A stretch of 64,000 nucleotides of DNA from Tieghemiomyces parasiticus (GCA_027575765.1 JANBPT010000031.1:1-64000); one strand, 5' to 3'; positions 11,501 to 23,481 are shown, counted from the stretch's first letter. A program made the numbers and translations. The notes: generated by a model not told the origin, from the letters alone.

Positions 11501-14500
11501 ACTTCCACTGCCGACATTGCCAACCTGGTGACCGCCGTCGGGTCGCTCCGGGAGCGGCTCTCCAAGCTACAGGGCATGACCTCGGCTTACGACTATCTCA
11601 AGAAGGAAGCGGCTCGCCACGCCAGTTGCCCACTCTGCGACCGCGAATTCCGTGACTACCACGAGGATAACACATTTAATGAGAGGGTGAGTGACCTCCA
11701 CTTGGGCACGGGAGGCTAGAATACGCCGTATGGACATCGGTGTTCCGTATTTGGTCACCAATGTAGTTGCCCTAACCCCCTACATCACGCCCTAGTGTCT
11801 AACACTGCGCTCTACCGGGTCCCCTATATTCCCCTCTGCAACGTCTGGGCGGCTCTGGTCACGCGACTAGATCGAGTCTAAGGTCGCTGGCCTACCCGCC
11901 CAAATTCGCCAATTGGAAAGCGAATTACGGGATGGGCTGGCAGCCCTCGACTTCCGTCGTCGCCAATTGCCACTCCAGGAGAAGCTGGAACGGACGCGTA
12001 CCGAACTCAAGACAGCCGAGCAAGCGCTGGCCGACCTACGCGCGACGCTGGACATGTCGCGGGATGCCCAGCAGAAGGTAAGCCATATCGAAGCCTACAG
12101 GCCCTGACAAAGGCCCACATCGACCCCCGTAGCTGCACCTACCCATGTGAACCATACTAAGGGCCCTACTTCCACTGTGTCGCCCCTGATTGACACCATA
12201 ATCGAACTTCATTATTTCCCTGATGTACGCTCCGGCAGGCTTCTGAGGATCGCGAGGGCTTGGCCACAGAGCGCGCACGGTTGGTTGAGCTGCAGCAGGT
12301 GGCATTGAAATTGCACACTGCCCAGGAAACAGCCCACCAATTGGACGCGACATGTACCGAACTACGAGGCCAGCTGGTGGCCACTGGATCCTCCCAGACA
12401 TATGAGGAATGCCAGGCAGAATTGCGCCGGCTGTCGACCGAAAAGTAAGTGGAAACGAAGTAAGGGGGAAAGCTGGGCTGAGGGTCAAGCCTCGGCAATT
12501 GGGACAGACATTGACGTGCCACGTCGGAAACTTGGTATTTACTAACCAGATGACGACTGCTCCGATCTCGCATATTATTATCCTTGTCCTTGGGGTTATT
12601 TTCGGGGACCCCATTAGAAAAACCATTGAGGCTGACCTGCGCGATTTGCAGGAGCGCCAACGTGGCCAGCAGGAACAAGATCAGAAGCTCCATATCCAGA
12701 TCCTGGAATACGAACGCAGTCTGCAGACGTTGGATCAGAGTGCCGCGCGCAAAGCCCAGCTGGAGGCGGAGGTGCGCCTCGCCGAGCGGGAGATTCAAGA
12801 TTTGGAGATTCAAAACGAGGTAAGCCGTGGCCCCATGCCACTTCCCCCCCTTACAGACCGTAGATATCGAATACGATGGTTGGCTTGTTTTCATCACTCA
12901 ATCTCGGACCCAGCCTTTTTCTAACCACTAAACGCACGTCCACCAACCCATTTAACCTCTCTGTATTGCTATAGCAACTGAACACGGATCAAGCGAAATG
13001 CCGGCCGGATATTGTGGCAGCTGAAACAGCCCTTAACGAACACGTCGCTTTGAGTGCGGCCACGGAGGAACGGGCCGACGAGGCCCTGCGTGCGCTGAGC
13101 GAGCACCTCCTCACGGTGAGTCACGCCCGGGACACCCTGGACCGGTTTCGGCGGGACGATGTGGTCACCCAACTGGCCACCTGCCAGATGGACCTCCAAA
13201 CTCTGGAGAAGCGGATCACAACCTGTGAGGGCAATGTAGCCACGGCCAACGATCGTCTGGCCGAGCTCGATCGCCGCTCTCTCGACATGGACGGGTTCGT
13301 CAAGCAGCTCCGGGACAATGTGGAACTCCACGGGTACCGGGTCCGACTGACCTCCCTCCGCGATCTGGTCGCGGCGGCCGAGGCCGACCTAACGGACGCC
13401 ACCCAGACGGAAGCGGGCGATCTCACTGCAGACCTGACTGCTCACGAACAACGACTGGCGCGGTTGGGCCAGGACGGAGCCAGTCTTCGTGGAGAAATGA
13501 AACAGCTGGAGGCGCAGCGGGCCCAGTACCAACAAGAGTTGGCGCGGGACTTTGAAGACATTGACGGGCAGTTCAAGGACCAGTTGATCAAGTTTAAAAC
13601 GGCTGAATTGGCCCACGGCGACCTCGAACGCTACGGTAAGGCCCTTGACAACGCCATCATGAAGTACCACTCCGTGAAGATGGAGGAGATCAACCGGACC
13701 ATCCGGGAGCTGTGGATCCAAACCTACCAGGGCAACGATATCGACACCATCGAGATTCGTTCCGACTGTGAGAGCACCCGCGGGAACCGTTCTTATAACT
13801 ACCGAGTAAGTCAACGGGTTAGAAGGCAGTCCAAAAAGTTGACGTACCCTATACTACAAGCGGGCGGGTCTTTGATTTACACAGGCGACCTGGAAACTGA
13901 TGTGATGTATTTGGCTATTACTTCTCCATTATCCGTTGGGTAACCCGTACCATCCTAACTACCCCGTCGCTCTTCATTATAGGTAGTCATGCTCAAGGGC
14001 GACACCGCGCTGGATATGCGCGGACGATGCAGCGCCGGCCAGCGCGTACTGTCGTGCCTCATCATCCGTATGGCCCTCGCTGAGTCATTCTGTGTGCATT
14101 GCGGCATCCTGGCTCTTGATGAACCGACTACCAACCTTGACCGGGACAATATCGCCAATCTGGCCGACAGTCTGTCGCACATTATCCGCACCCGCCGCCA
14201 ACAGCGCAATTTCCAGCTGATCGTGATCACCCACGATGAGGCCTTCGTGGAGCTACTCGGACGGTCGGACTATACCGACCACTACTGGCAGGTGTACAAG
14301 GACGAAACGTAAGTATGGAGTCGACACTTGGAAGGGCGCGGGAAGGGAAAGGGGTAAAGGAGGGTAGGTTAGTGCCAGCAACCACATGGATTGTGGTAGG
14401 AGCAGTCGACTACGAGCAAGTCATACGGCCCCGACTAACTCATTTTTACTGCTGCTACCATTTTTGCCTTTTGTTTACCAGACAACACTCGCGCATCGTA

Positions 14501-14524
14501 CGCCGGGATATCGCCACGTCGTAG
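8544..14524 (+). CDS. RAD50: DNA double-strand break repair protein RAD50, 14 exons
   Basis: ATPase of the MRE11-RAD50-NBS1/XRS2 complex, which tethers and processes DNA ends in the nucleus. My model has exons 8544-9109, 9310-9650, 9794-9972, 10040-10114, 10206-10382, 10547-10651, 10796-11199, 11335-11686, 11871-12077, 12239-12444, 12618-12819, 12975-13805, 13983-14308 and 14482-14524. All junction phases agree, giving 1337 residues, close to the usual 1300 or so. Visible landmarks are Walker A GHNGSGKT at about 34-41, the Q-loop context [14 protein letters not shown], long coiled coils, and the zinc-hook CPLC at about 714-717. The ABC signature CSAGQ is at about 1231-1235 and the Walker B/D-loop [11 protein letters not shown] at about 1258-1268. 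The start is the first in-frame ATG; upstream frame has only a TTG. Exon 4 relies on an AAG acceptor after a T-run. It is tail-to-tail with HFI1. Confidence 0.95.
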
Positions 14525-14912
14525 GCCGTGTGGCGGCAATATCTGTAAGGTGGTGTTTGCTGGAGCTGGGTCGTTAGACCAACGATCGACCACGTGTTCC
14601 GCCTCCAGTGCCGTAGCTACACCCGTCTGGCCCCTATATGGTCGCTCCAGGCCTCGCGTTCCATGAGCAACTCGACTTTTTTTTTGGTGGCTCAAAATAC
14701 CGACCACTGATCTTAATCAGGGGGTTTAATAATAACCATTAAAATGGACAAGCGGAAAATATTGCGGCCCGGTATAAAGTAAAGTCTAATAATACAGGTG
14801 GGAGATTGCCCCCGTTCGTTGGTCGACCGGCACCATGCATAACGGCTAGGAAGTTGGTAAGGGCTAATAAACCGCCTAGAAGTGTCTGATACGACCACAG
14901 CGTACTCCGCCT

Positions 14913-16148
14913 TCACTTGGGTAAGGTGGGCGTGTGAGATCCGATACCCACGGCAGGCGAGGCCAAGACGGTTAGCCGCGGGGTTTTGTGCGACCGGGGC
15001 CGGTCGGGACTGTCTCGCGCTCCGTTGTGGGTTCCATCGTTGCTCATGGTGCCACTCCGTGCGCGGCTGGCCAGTTCCTGGCTACTCGTCCCAGGATTGT
15101 CGTCACCATCATCACCGTCCTCGTCACTACTACCATCGTCGCCCGATACGGCCGCGAGCCGTTCAATACTCAGAGGCACCTCGGTCAGAACGTAAGGCGA
15201 AATCTCGACTGAGAATAGCAGATCGGCGAGGCGGAGGGTCTGGAACCCGGTGGGAGAGTCCGTTCCGGTAGTGGTACGGGGCTCGACTGATCCCAGGTGC
15301 GCGTGGTGGCTGACGACCGGTGGGGCCCCGCGCACTTTGGAGATGCAGTTGGCAATGATGTTGCGCAGGTGCACATCCAGCCCAAACATAACAATCTGGG
15401 CAGCCTCGGCGGTGGCCCCGTCGATCAGGCCGTGTTCCAAAGCGATCAGGCCCAGCCGATGACGCAGGGTATCCACGTCGGGTACGGCACGCTCGTCCAC
15501 GCAGAGTGGGGCCTGCACACCGCGGGCGTAGTCGGCCACGGTGGAGGCCAGGATCTGGTCCACTGCAAACGGCAGAACGGGTCGCCGACTGGCCTGCCCC
15601 CCCGCATTGGCCAGCAGGGGTCGACCCTGACCGGCGTCGTCTCGCTTGAGCAGCTGACGAATGGTCCGGCGATCGACTTTGCTCATGGATTGAATGAGTT
15701 TCTTGAGCTTTTCGCGGCGCAGCCGCTGCTGCTCGACCGGGTCGAGTGGCTCGTCGTTCTCGTCAAAATACGTCCGGCCGTCTGCCCCGACGACTCGACC
15801 AAGGTTATTGGCGCCGTCACCCCCACTGCCGCCGGCGTCATCACGGCACCGCTTGCGCGACCACTCCACTACCGGCCCGCCGGTGAGGGGTGGCCGATCG
15901 TCCCGGTGGGCATTGTGGATGGTGGCCAAAATGAACGTGTTGTGGAGGTGGACTTGGTCAGCTGGAATGTACAAGTGGGCGTAAAAGTCGAACTCTTGAT
16001 GGTTGAGCTTGCCCGTCACGAAATCAGTCAGCGCCCGCCAATAGAGTGGGCCGTTGTCGCTCAACGCGTCGGCGAGCTGCTGCTTGATGGCCAAAAGATC
16101 CCGTCGACCCATCGGCGGGGGTTTCGGTGTCACCAGGGCCATGTCCAA
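14913..16148 (-). CDS. HFI1: SAGA complex subunit ADA1/HFI1 (SAGA-Tad1 domain)
   Basis: Single-exon frame of 411 residues. Residues about 18-85 carry the SAGA-Tad1 pattern: a helix (LLAIKQQLADALSDNG), then LYWRALTDFVTGKLNHQEFD and VHLHNTFILATIHNAH. A second conserved block, about 200-275, is the histone-fold-like part (LRHRLGLIALEHGL and DVHLRNIIANCISK), and a third (RLADLLFSVEISPYVL) follows. HFI1/ADA1 pairs with TAF12 through its histone fold in the SAGA transcription coactivator core; this is family knowledge. The C-terminus is acidic and disordered (DDGSSDEDGDDGDD). The start could also be Met3. It shares an 821-bp divergent promoter with DSK2 and converges on RAD50. Confidence 0.85.
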   Translation of the reverse strand: MDMALVTPKPPPMGRRDLLAIKQQLADALSDNGPLYWRALTDFVTGKLNHQEFDFYAHLYIPADQVHLHNTFILATIHNAHRDDRPPLTGGPVVEWSRKRCRDDAGGSGGDGANNLGRVVGADGRTYFDENDEPLDPVEQQRLRREKLKKLIQSMSKVDRRTIRQLLKRDDAGQGRPLLANAGGQASRRPVLPFAVDQILASTVADYARGVQAPLCVDERAVPDVDTLRHRLGLIALEHGLIDGATAEAAQIVMFGLDVHLRNIIANCISKVRGAPPVVSHHAHLGSVEPRTTTGTDSPTGFQTLRLADLLFSVEISPYVLTEVPLSIERLAAVSGDDGSSDEDGDDGDDNPGTSSQELASRARSGTMSNDGTHNGARDSPDRPRSHKTPRLTVLASPAVGIGSHTPTLPK

Positions 16149-16969
16149 AGGGCGGAAGAGGGAATGTGCGGGCCCTTGCGGGAATAAATGGAGGAGGTCA
16201 GAGTGGCAGGATGCGATGCGAGTAGACAGTGTGGTAGGTCACCGTCGCAAAAGGTCCGACAACGAATGTTGAGAGCAGTTGAAGGCGGATATTTGCAGGA
16301 GAAGGAGGTAGGCGGCTCCAGAGAATTACGAGTTCATCGTGCCGGGAAAATGTCGAACATGGTTAGCCAACTGAATGTCGAGAGAGCAGTGCCCCGAAGA
16401 CAAGGGCTGGCGACACCCGATCCCGCGTCACGTCCTGCCGAGTCTGGGAAGACTAGGTAACCGTAAACGTCCAGTCGCGGCCGTTAACGCGCTTACACCC
16501 CTCCATGGTGCCGATGGTCTTCTGAGCCACCTTGCAGTACTTTCCGAAGGACCCTGGTACCTTCAATCTCCAGCACGCGAGCGCACGTGTGCCAGGTAGC
16601 CCTCCTTTGCTACCCGCTGTATGCACGGCTGAATAGACCACCTTTTAGGTCGGGCAGGAAGCCCCAGAAAGTTCCGCTGGGCAAGGGGGCTTACACACAC
16701 GCCCTCCCCTGCATCCTGACCATGGCTAGGAACTCTGCCCCCCCCAGTTCCAACTTAGCGGCTGCGGCGGGACTCAACCATCGTCACCCAGCACTGCAAA
16801 GTCACCAGCCACTGGAGTTCAAACATATGGCCCTTACACCTTCGCCGTTTCGCATTCCCTCACCTTTCTCGTTGGCCTGTACAGCCACCCATTCCCATCC
16901 GAACCTCCTCACCCATTTCCATCACCAATCGCCCCCCCCCACCGCCCAGTCCTCCAACTTCGACCTGCC
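16149..16969. promoter_or_regulatory. Divergent intergenic region between HFI1 and DSK2
   Basis: An 821-bp head-to-head spacer that should contain both promoters. No clear TATA box stands out on either side. The last 100 bp or so before DSK2 are strongly C-rich, as is common in fungal leaders. No coding frame is supported. Confidence 0.4.
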
Positions 16970-18001
16970 ATGCCCGAGATTACCGTAACCATCAAGAGCA
17001 CCAGCGAGGGTTCATTCCAGGTCACCTTCGACCCGGCCGACACGACCGTCGCACAGCTCAAGGCCAAGGTGGCCGAGAAATGCGACACACCTACCGACCG
17101 CCAGCGTCTCATCTACTCGGGCCGCGTCCTCAAGGACCCTGAGGTTCTCTCCAGCTACAAGGTGGCGGAGGGTCACACGATTCACATGGTCCGTGGGGCC
17201 GCCCCGCCGTCCACGCCCTCCAACTCGGCCCCGTCGGCTACGGCTACTGCCGGTTCCGGTGAAGCTAACCGTAGCGCGACCTCCCCTGACGCCATTCCGT
17301 CGCCCTTTGGTGGCGCCAACCTAGCCGACCTGCTGGGTGGTGGTGCCGGTGGCCTGGGAGCCAATGCCTCTCCGTTTGGCGGTGCCCTCGGCGGCCTACC
17401 GCAACCCAGCCCGGAAATGATGTCTGGCCTACTCGGCGACCCTAACTTCCAAGAGACGATGCGGCAGACACTGTCCAACCCGGCCATCATGGAGCAAATG
17501 ATGGCCATGAACCCCGAGATGGCCCAGGCTATGACGCCACAGATGCGCCAAATGTTCCAGAACCCGGAACTCATGCGGACCTTGCTCGACCCGAACGTGA
17601 TGCGTGGTATGATGGCCCTACGTAACCTGCAACAAGGTACCGAGGCCAATCCCCAGGCCGGAACCGGAGCCGGTGGCTTATTTAACCCCTGGGCTTCAGC
17701 CTCCGGTAGCCCCGGATCTGCCGGCACGAACGAGAGTGGGGCCGCCGGTACGCCGAACCTCGCTGACAACCCGTTCCTCAGCCTGTTCGGCGCCGGAGGT
17801 TTTCCCGGTGGCTCGCCCAACCCCGGCGCCCCAGCTGCCACCGCCGTCGACCGCGATCCCCCGGAGATTCGATTCCAGGTTCAACTCCAGCAGCTCAATG
17901 AAATGGGGTTCTACGACGCCGCTCAGAATATCCGGGCCCTCTTGGCTGCGGGTGGCGACGTCAACGCCGCATTGGAATACCTATTTAACCACCCCAACTG
18001 A
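16970..18001 (+). CDS. DSK2: Ubiquilin/DSK2, UBL-UBA proteasome shuttle
   Basis: Single-exon frame of 343 residues. It begins with a ubiquitin-like domain at about 1-75 (MPEITVTIKS; RQRLIYSGRVLKD; GHTIHMV). A Gly/Ala/Ser linker follows, then an STI1-type region at about 150-225 rich in Met, Asn and Pro (NPEMAQAMTPQMRQMFQNPEL). The C-terminal UBA domain is at about 300-343 (QLQQLNEMGFYDAAQNIRAL; AALEYLF). This UBL-STI1-UBA order and length are those of fungal Dsk2. The family carries ubiquitylated clients to the proteasome, the UBL binding the proteasome and the UBA binding ubiquitin chains. The start is the ATG directly before the UBL beta strand. It diverges from HFI1. Confidence 0.93.
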   Translation: MPEITVTIKSTSEGSFQVTFDPADTTVAQLKAKVAEKCDTPTDRQRLIYSGRVLKDPEVLSSYKVAEGHTIHMVRGAAPPSTPSNSAPSATATAGSGEANRSATSPDAIPSPFGGANLADLLGGGAGGLGANASPFGGALGGLPQPSPEMMSGLLGDPNFQETMRQTLSNPAIMEQMMAMNPEMAQAMTPQMRQMFQNPELMRTLLDPNVMRGMMALRNLQQGTEANPQAGTGAGGLFNPWASASGSPGSAGTNESGAAGTPNLADNPFLSLFGAGGFPGGSPNPGAPAATAVDRDPPEIRFQVQLQQLNEMGFYDAAQNIRALLAAGGDVNAALEYLFNHPN

Positions 18002-18298
18002 AGCGAAATATGATACCCGTGTTACTGTGTTCCTTTAGCCGACCCGTCACCTCGTTTATCGCTTCTGTTTTGTTTTTCGTGTATCCTTTTGCATCTGTAC
18101 TGCTTCTGATCCCTTTTACTAAACACTTGTCGTTGTAGTTTTTTTGGTGGATTTTTATTCCGTACTCAGCTGATGGGTGGTATGCAGTGATTTCATTATA
18201 ATCGTGAACCTTGAGGGTTGACCCCGAGCCACAATACGGGCTTGTCGGCATCACCCAATGGTCCATCATTGGCATATCCCGGTTGACCAAGCGATTGG

Positions 18299-18871
18299 TT
18301 ATCTACGTGGCCCGAAGTGTGTTTCCAAGATACCTTTGATTTGCCGGTTCGACTCGAGACCCTGGTTTAACAGGATTAGGATGGCGGGCTGGTTGTTAGG
18401 CAAAATAGCTTTCACCGTTTCGTAGTTAACTGTGTCTGGATCCAGCTTCTCGAAATTGTAAAACCCCGAGGGCTGCTCGTAAATCAAGAGCAGTTCATAA
18501 CCAGTCTGCCGAGCCAGAATAACCATGGGGTCTAAAATATATGAAGAGTAAACGTCGGAAACGGATTGGCGGGCCCGCTCGATGTTGGCTGTAATATAGT
18601 CACAGACCGTGGCAAAGGAGACGGTGCCCCGTCTCGTAATGTCCTCCAGTGGATCAGTGGTGAGGGCACGGATATCAAATTCACTAGGAGACCCGGCCGG
18701 AGTGATTGTTGGGCTGGTCGTCGGGACTCCGTAGAAGGGAATACCCATAGGCGATCGACGGTGCAGGGCAAGTGACGCAGTGGTTTGGGCCACAGGGACG
18801 GCGCGGATGGCCATGGCGCAGGCAAGGGCGGCAGCTAAAGCCCCGAAGGCGAAGTGGCGGCGGAAAAGCAT
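18299..18871 (-). CDS. Secreted protein with signal peptide, function unknown
   Basis: Frame of 190 residues starting with a clear signal sequence: MLFRRH, an Ala-rich hydrophobic core, then AIRAVPVAQ. The mature part has a Pro/Thr-rich segment at about 45-65. A more ordered C-terminal half has alternating hydrophobic strands and helices (VCDYITANIERARQSVSDVY; YELLLIYEQPSGFYNF; AILILLNQGLE). There is only one cysteine in the mature part, so it is not a disulphide-rich effector. I do not recognise the fold. An (AT)n run with TATA character lies about 85-100 bp upstream on the same strand, a plausible core promoter. It converges on DSK2 with about 300 bp between stops. Confidence 0.6.
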   Translation of the reverse strand: MLFRRHFAFGALAAALACAMAIRAVPVAQTTASLALHRRSPMGIPFYGVPTTSPTITPAGSPSEFDIRALTTDPLEDITRRGTVSFATVCDYITANIERARQSVSDVYSSYILDPMVILARQTGYELLLIYEQPSGFYNFEKLDPDTVNYETVKAILPNNQPAILILLNQGLESNRQIKGILETHFGPRR

Positions 18872-18955
18872 AGCGGAAGTGATATGTCTAGATCGTAAGT
18901 AACAATAGTGGGAATGATATGTTTATAATTCGGTTAAGAGAGGATGGGGAGGACG

Positions 18956-18969
18956 ATATATATATATAT
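18956..18969 (-). promoter_or_regulatory. (AT)7 run, probable TATA element of the secreted gene
   Basis: Seven AT repeats about 85-100 bp upstream of the ATG at 18871. The position suits a TATA-type promoter, but it may also be just a microsatellite. Confidence 0.4.
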
Positions 18970-21624
18970 CTATGGTCGGTGCTGACCGAAGCTGGATATT
19001 TATTTGACAACAGCAGACCACTCTGCCGTCTAACAGGCGTGGAGAAATCGCAGAAGCGCGGCAGTATGTGCGAAAATTCCGAATCTTGCGTAGCCGACGT
19101 GACCTGTTTCTCGCCTCCTCCTCTCGACTCATTGTCAATGAAAGAGGGCGCTTCAAGGTAGCAAGGTAAAGGGTAATACGAACTACAAGGTGTCGGCGAA
19201 CCCCCGTCGAGGGTGGTTTCTCGACGTGACCGCCTCCTTCTCCTCCGGCTACCCTCCCTCCTACACCTTCGCCTCGCCGCCGGTACGCCCGTTTGCTACT
19301 TATGAAATAAAATAGGCTTAGAGGGGACCGCCCGAAACAACAGGGCCAATATATGACGAACTGATCACGCAGGTGTCACCCGGCTGGGATGCCAGCCCCA
19401 TCACTGGGTCGTACAGGTACATCTGCAGTTCTGGTGCTGCTGCCTCAACCGCTGTGAGTGGGAAAACGAACCGGAATAGTTGGCCGACAGACAGCCCATT
19501 AACGCCCTACCATATCTGCGATAGAGGTGTCTCGATATCAGTAGGTGTTCCGTTGGGGGAGAACCGGTCTAAGGGAACTGTGGCGTAGCTGGACCGCGGC
19601 GTCGTAGACATAAAGCCGCGACCCTTGCCCTCCCCCCTTCTTTGGGGTATTTTAGCGACACGGTGGCTATCGATTAGCGTGCCTTGCCATAACGTACATG
19701 GCACGGCACAGAGGGACTGCCGACCTTTTGCTGTTGGGAGGTGGAGGAAGGAGATCCGGGCTGGCTGTAGTCTTGGAATACCGATAGTAACGTCAATACA
19801 CCTATAGTTTGACAGAGATGGTATAATAAGCCAGAAACGAGAGGCAGCCTTACGGAGGAGCGGTCATAGCTCATTCCATTGGCTCGTGGCCCGAGCGGCG
19901 TGTATTGACCTCTCACCCCTGCCTTCACCAACGCTCCTATAAATGAGCTGTGCGACTGAACATGGTCACCAACCGCCCCTGCTGGCCACTCCACCGCTTC
20001 CCTCGTCTGCCCTCAATCACTGACAACATTAAGGTATGGGAACCTCAGACGACCTCCCGCCACAGCTCAGCTGACTGGCAGCTCTGTGGAACCCGGCTAA
20101 GAAACGGCCACCTTCCTGTCCCACTGCTACCACTTTACCCACTTCTGAGCCCAAGTCTTGTACCTTTAGGCGCTGGCGCTGCTCCTTTACTGTAAAACGA
20201 ACGCCTAGAGTCGAGCAGTACGCGGCCCTTTCGGCCGTACAGTTTCGGCTTGGCTGTCGAAGGAAAGGTTTGTGCCACGATGGCCTCACTCGTTCTTTAG
20301 GGCCGGGTTGTTTAACAATATTGACTGTGCAACGGCATACCTCGTTGCAGTTGAGCCTGTAGCCGGTTATGATTGGAGAAGGTGCCTTTGTTTTAACCAT
20401 TTTCCAAGACGACTCAGGCCTTGGATAAAGTTCTGATATGCCAGGTTGAAGCCACACTTCACGTTCTCATAGTCACCGGTAAAGGTTGCACCCTAGGCCA
20501 GCTGACTCCGTGCATTGTACGTGGCCCAGTAGAGTGAGACCAGTCCCTCTAATTTGGCTGGTCTAGGCCAACGTCAGTTCAGTTAGCCAAGCGTCGCGAG
20601 GAGTTCTGTCGCTAGAGAAGAGGCGTAGAAGGCGTTGGCAGCAGGGTGCGATGAGGCACCCGTCACCTCACCCACCACTCTAGAACTGAAGTTGTGGCAT
20701 TTTCACATCTGCCCCACTACAATAACCTGCTCCTGTAGCCGGCACAGGGGACCCATTAGCAACTAGTAGTACTGCCGTCGGTGTGTGGCCCTTCTCGCAG
20801 GCGCTCACATTGGTAAAGCCCAGTACCTCTTACCTAGTTCCTATGGATACCCTCTCCTACATTACATGCTCTAGCGTACTCCGGTCCAGGCGGCAACCGA
20901 TTATACCGGCATCACCCTCTCCGATTTGGTTATATATCTCCTCTGATGGCACTTCCTTCTATCGCATATACATACCGTGTTGCTATTGTTTCCGTTACCG
21001 GTAATCCCTTAGGGTTTAACGCGACAATCTTCACCGTCCCTATTCCACTCTATTTATCAAAAACACGGTCACCAAAGTGTAAATCAGGTGCTAGCTATCC
21101 AGTTAGTATTGATTTATGAGAATGGTCTGTGGAGCAACTGCCTTTTTTTAGTCGCCTACGGGGGGGTAGTCTTCCGGTATAGTGTGACTAACAGTGAGTT
21201 GCTCCACCTCCGGTCCAGTGAGCGGCCACATGATTGTCTCTAAGCCTACCATTGTATATAATAAATTGTTACCGCGCTACAAAAAAATACGGGCATCACA
21301 CATAAATCACAGCGCGGGATACAAGGAGAAAATGAACATAAACACAGGGTATAGCCTGATCCGGTGGGAAGGACATGCGCGCGAGCACATACTCCTACAT
21401 ATCCAACCCGCCAACTGGAGGTTGGGCAGCCTCTTGGCTCTCACCCTCTCCACCTCTTATCCGCCACGTCAATGGCAAGTGACCCTTTGGGCCCCGCGCT
21501 GGTGACCGTGCGTACCCACTTCCCGCCGCATAGTCTCCTAAGGAATGGCAAGTCCGTTCCTACGGCCGCTATCAAATAGATTTACTTCCTTCTGTAGCCG
21601 ACATTCCTCAGCCTCTAACCCCAC
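18970..21624. other. Intergenic, no gene recognised (about 2.65 kb)
   Basis: Several frames of 70-140 codons occur on both strands, but none has a recognisable domain or consistent coding bias. A TATAAAT at 19938 is followed by an ATG only 18 bp later, too close for a normal leader, so I do not call that frame. The last few hundred bases should contain the NAD kinase promoter. Confidence 0.4.
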
Positions 21625-23481
21625 ATGACGACACTGATCAGCAGGGCCGCTATACGACGGACCTTGGTCTGCATGCCGGCCTTGCGTAATGGACACCTCA
21701 CAACTCCGGTGCGGCACCCCAGAGCGACCATTTGGGAAGGCCAAGCTGACACCAGGCAGCGACTACAGCCCCTTGACGGGCACCGAACCTTTAGCACCTC
21801 GGCAGTGACCCCCACGGGCACCATGAAAGACTCCCGCGTCACGCCGCCGACTGCGGCGCTAAGGCTGACGACGGAATTGCCGACCCGTATCCCGTTCTGT
21901 GTCACCCACAACGACGCGGCGACCTCCTCCGCGATCCATGGTAAAGGTGGGTGGGGCCACAGGCCTCCTTTCACACGTTTACTGCGGCAAAGATGTTTAC
22001 TGGCAGCGGAGACTGATTGGACATATGTATCTATATATGTTTGCCTTTTGTTTTCTTCTTCCCTTGCTACCCTGGCAACTATCAGTGCCTGATCCAGGCT
22101 GCCAAACCACAGTTCCGGGTTACCAGCCCATCTCCAAGTAAGTATGACCATATAGCCTTAAAACCCTTTCGTTATGAAATATGCTTGGCAGGACGGCCCC
22201 CGCGGTGGGCAGACGTCCCTAACCAGCTGTACAAGGGTGCAGACACACGCTCACCTGTTGTCCCTACCGCTCATGTTTCGCTCCGCCTGGATATTTAATT
22301 AGACCCCGCCACGGCCACCTGCAGTGGTCACAACCCCCACGGACAATTCTCATCAAAAAGAAACCCCGGGATGCAGCCACGGACGCGGTTCTGGTCGATA
22401 TGGTTCGGTGGCTGCGCGAGACGTACCCGACCCTGAACGTCGTGTTGGAGCACGACGTCGCTCAGGACTTTGTCGGGGTTCTCCCCTTCGTCTACGTAAT
22501 CCCCAAAGGTAAACCTCCGCCTTTCCCTAACCCTGTGGCTCCAAAGGACATGCCTGGTCGAAGGACCACCCTAGCAAAATGTCATGTGTAATGTCATTGA
22601 CCTTGGCGGACCGTCCCCTTCCCCCCCCCCTTCGTTCCACGCCCTCCTCTGCCTCCTACACAGGTGTCGTCAACGAATACTCCCGGGTGGTGGACTTTGC
22701 CATTACCCTCGGCGGGGACGGCACCGTCCTGCACCTCTCGGCGCTTTTCCCGGGCCCTGTACCACCCGTTATCTCTTTCTCGATGGGTACGCTAGGCTTC
22801 CTTCTGCCCTTCGATATCAGCAACTACCGACCCGCCCTGGAGCGGGTGATTGAGGGTCGAGATGTGACACTGCTGCCGCGCATGCGGCTGTCCTGTTCCG
22901 TCCACGAAGCTGACGGGACGCGACTCCCCATCCCAACCAGTAACACCGCCGCCGCCGGGACCGCGGTCGACCACCATGTAATGAACGAGGTTCTCGTACA
23001 CCGGGGTCGGTTCCCACACCTCACGTCCATCGACTGCTGGGTCGACGGCGAGTTTCTGACCAACGCCGTCGCCGACGGTCTCATTATTGGGTCACCCACG
23101 GGCTCCACGGCCTATTCGCTCTCGGCCGGAGGCCCTATCGTTCATCCGGCTTTAGACAGCCTGCTCCTCACGCCCATCTGTCCGCGGTCGCTCTCGTTCC
23201 GCACCACGCTCCTCCCGGCCTACTCGGTGATCCAGCTACACATTGCGGCTGCGAGCCGGAGTATCGCGGAGGTATCCCTCGACGGCCGCGAGGTCATGTC
23301 ATTGCGGGTGGGCCAGTACCTCCAGGTACGCGCCTCACCGTACCCGGTACCCTGCGTTAACCGTGTGGGTAATAGCGTCGACTGGGCCCGTGATATCAAC
23401 GGGTTGCTCAAATTCAACCAGAATTTTACCAACAAACAGCAACTGGTTCAGGACGTTGAGGGGGGTCGGATGGATACTTGA
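21625..23481 (+). CDS. NAD(H) kinase, mitochondrial POS5-like, 4 exons
   Basis: Phosphorylates NAD(H) to NADP(H) with ATP. My exon model is 21625-21940, 22086-22137, 22303-22508 and 22664-23481, in consistent phases, giving about 463 residues. Exon 1 encodes an Arg/Thr/Pro-rich N-terminus poor in acidic residues (MTTLISRAAIRRTL...), which looks like a mitochondrial presequence. Exon 3 has the conserved PPRTILI-KKPRD start of the kinase. Exon 4 has the ATP/NAD motif GGDGT at about 208-212, SMGTLGFLLPF, the NE motif in HVMNEVLVHRG, and GSPTGSTAYSLSAGG from about 334, then EVSLDGRE. Exon 2 is only 52 nt. Its placement, and an acceptor for exon 3 at 22302 rather than 22324, rest on phase. By target signal and size it is closer to yeast POS5 than to the larger cytosolic kinases, but this is inference. 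Confidence 0.92.

Noticed and set aside
19938..20195. Small gene with TATA box and ATG at 19962
   Set aside because: The ATG lies only about 18 bp after the TATA, before the expected start site, and the product has no recognised features.
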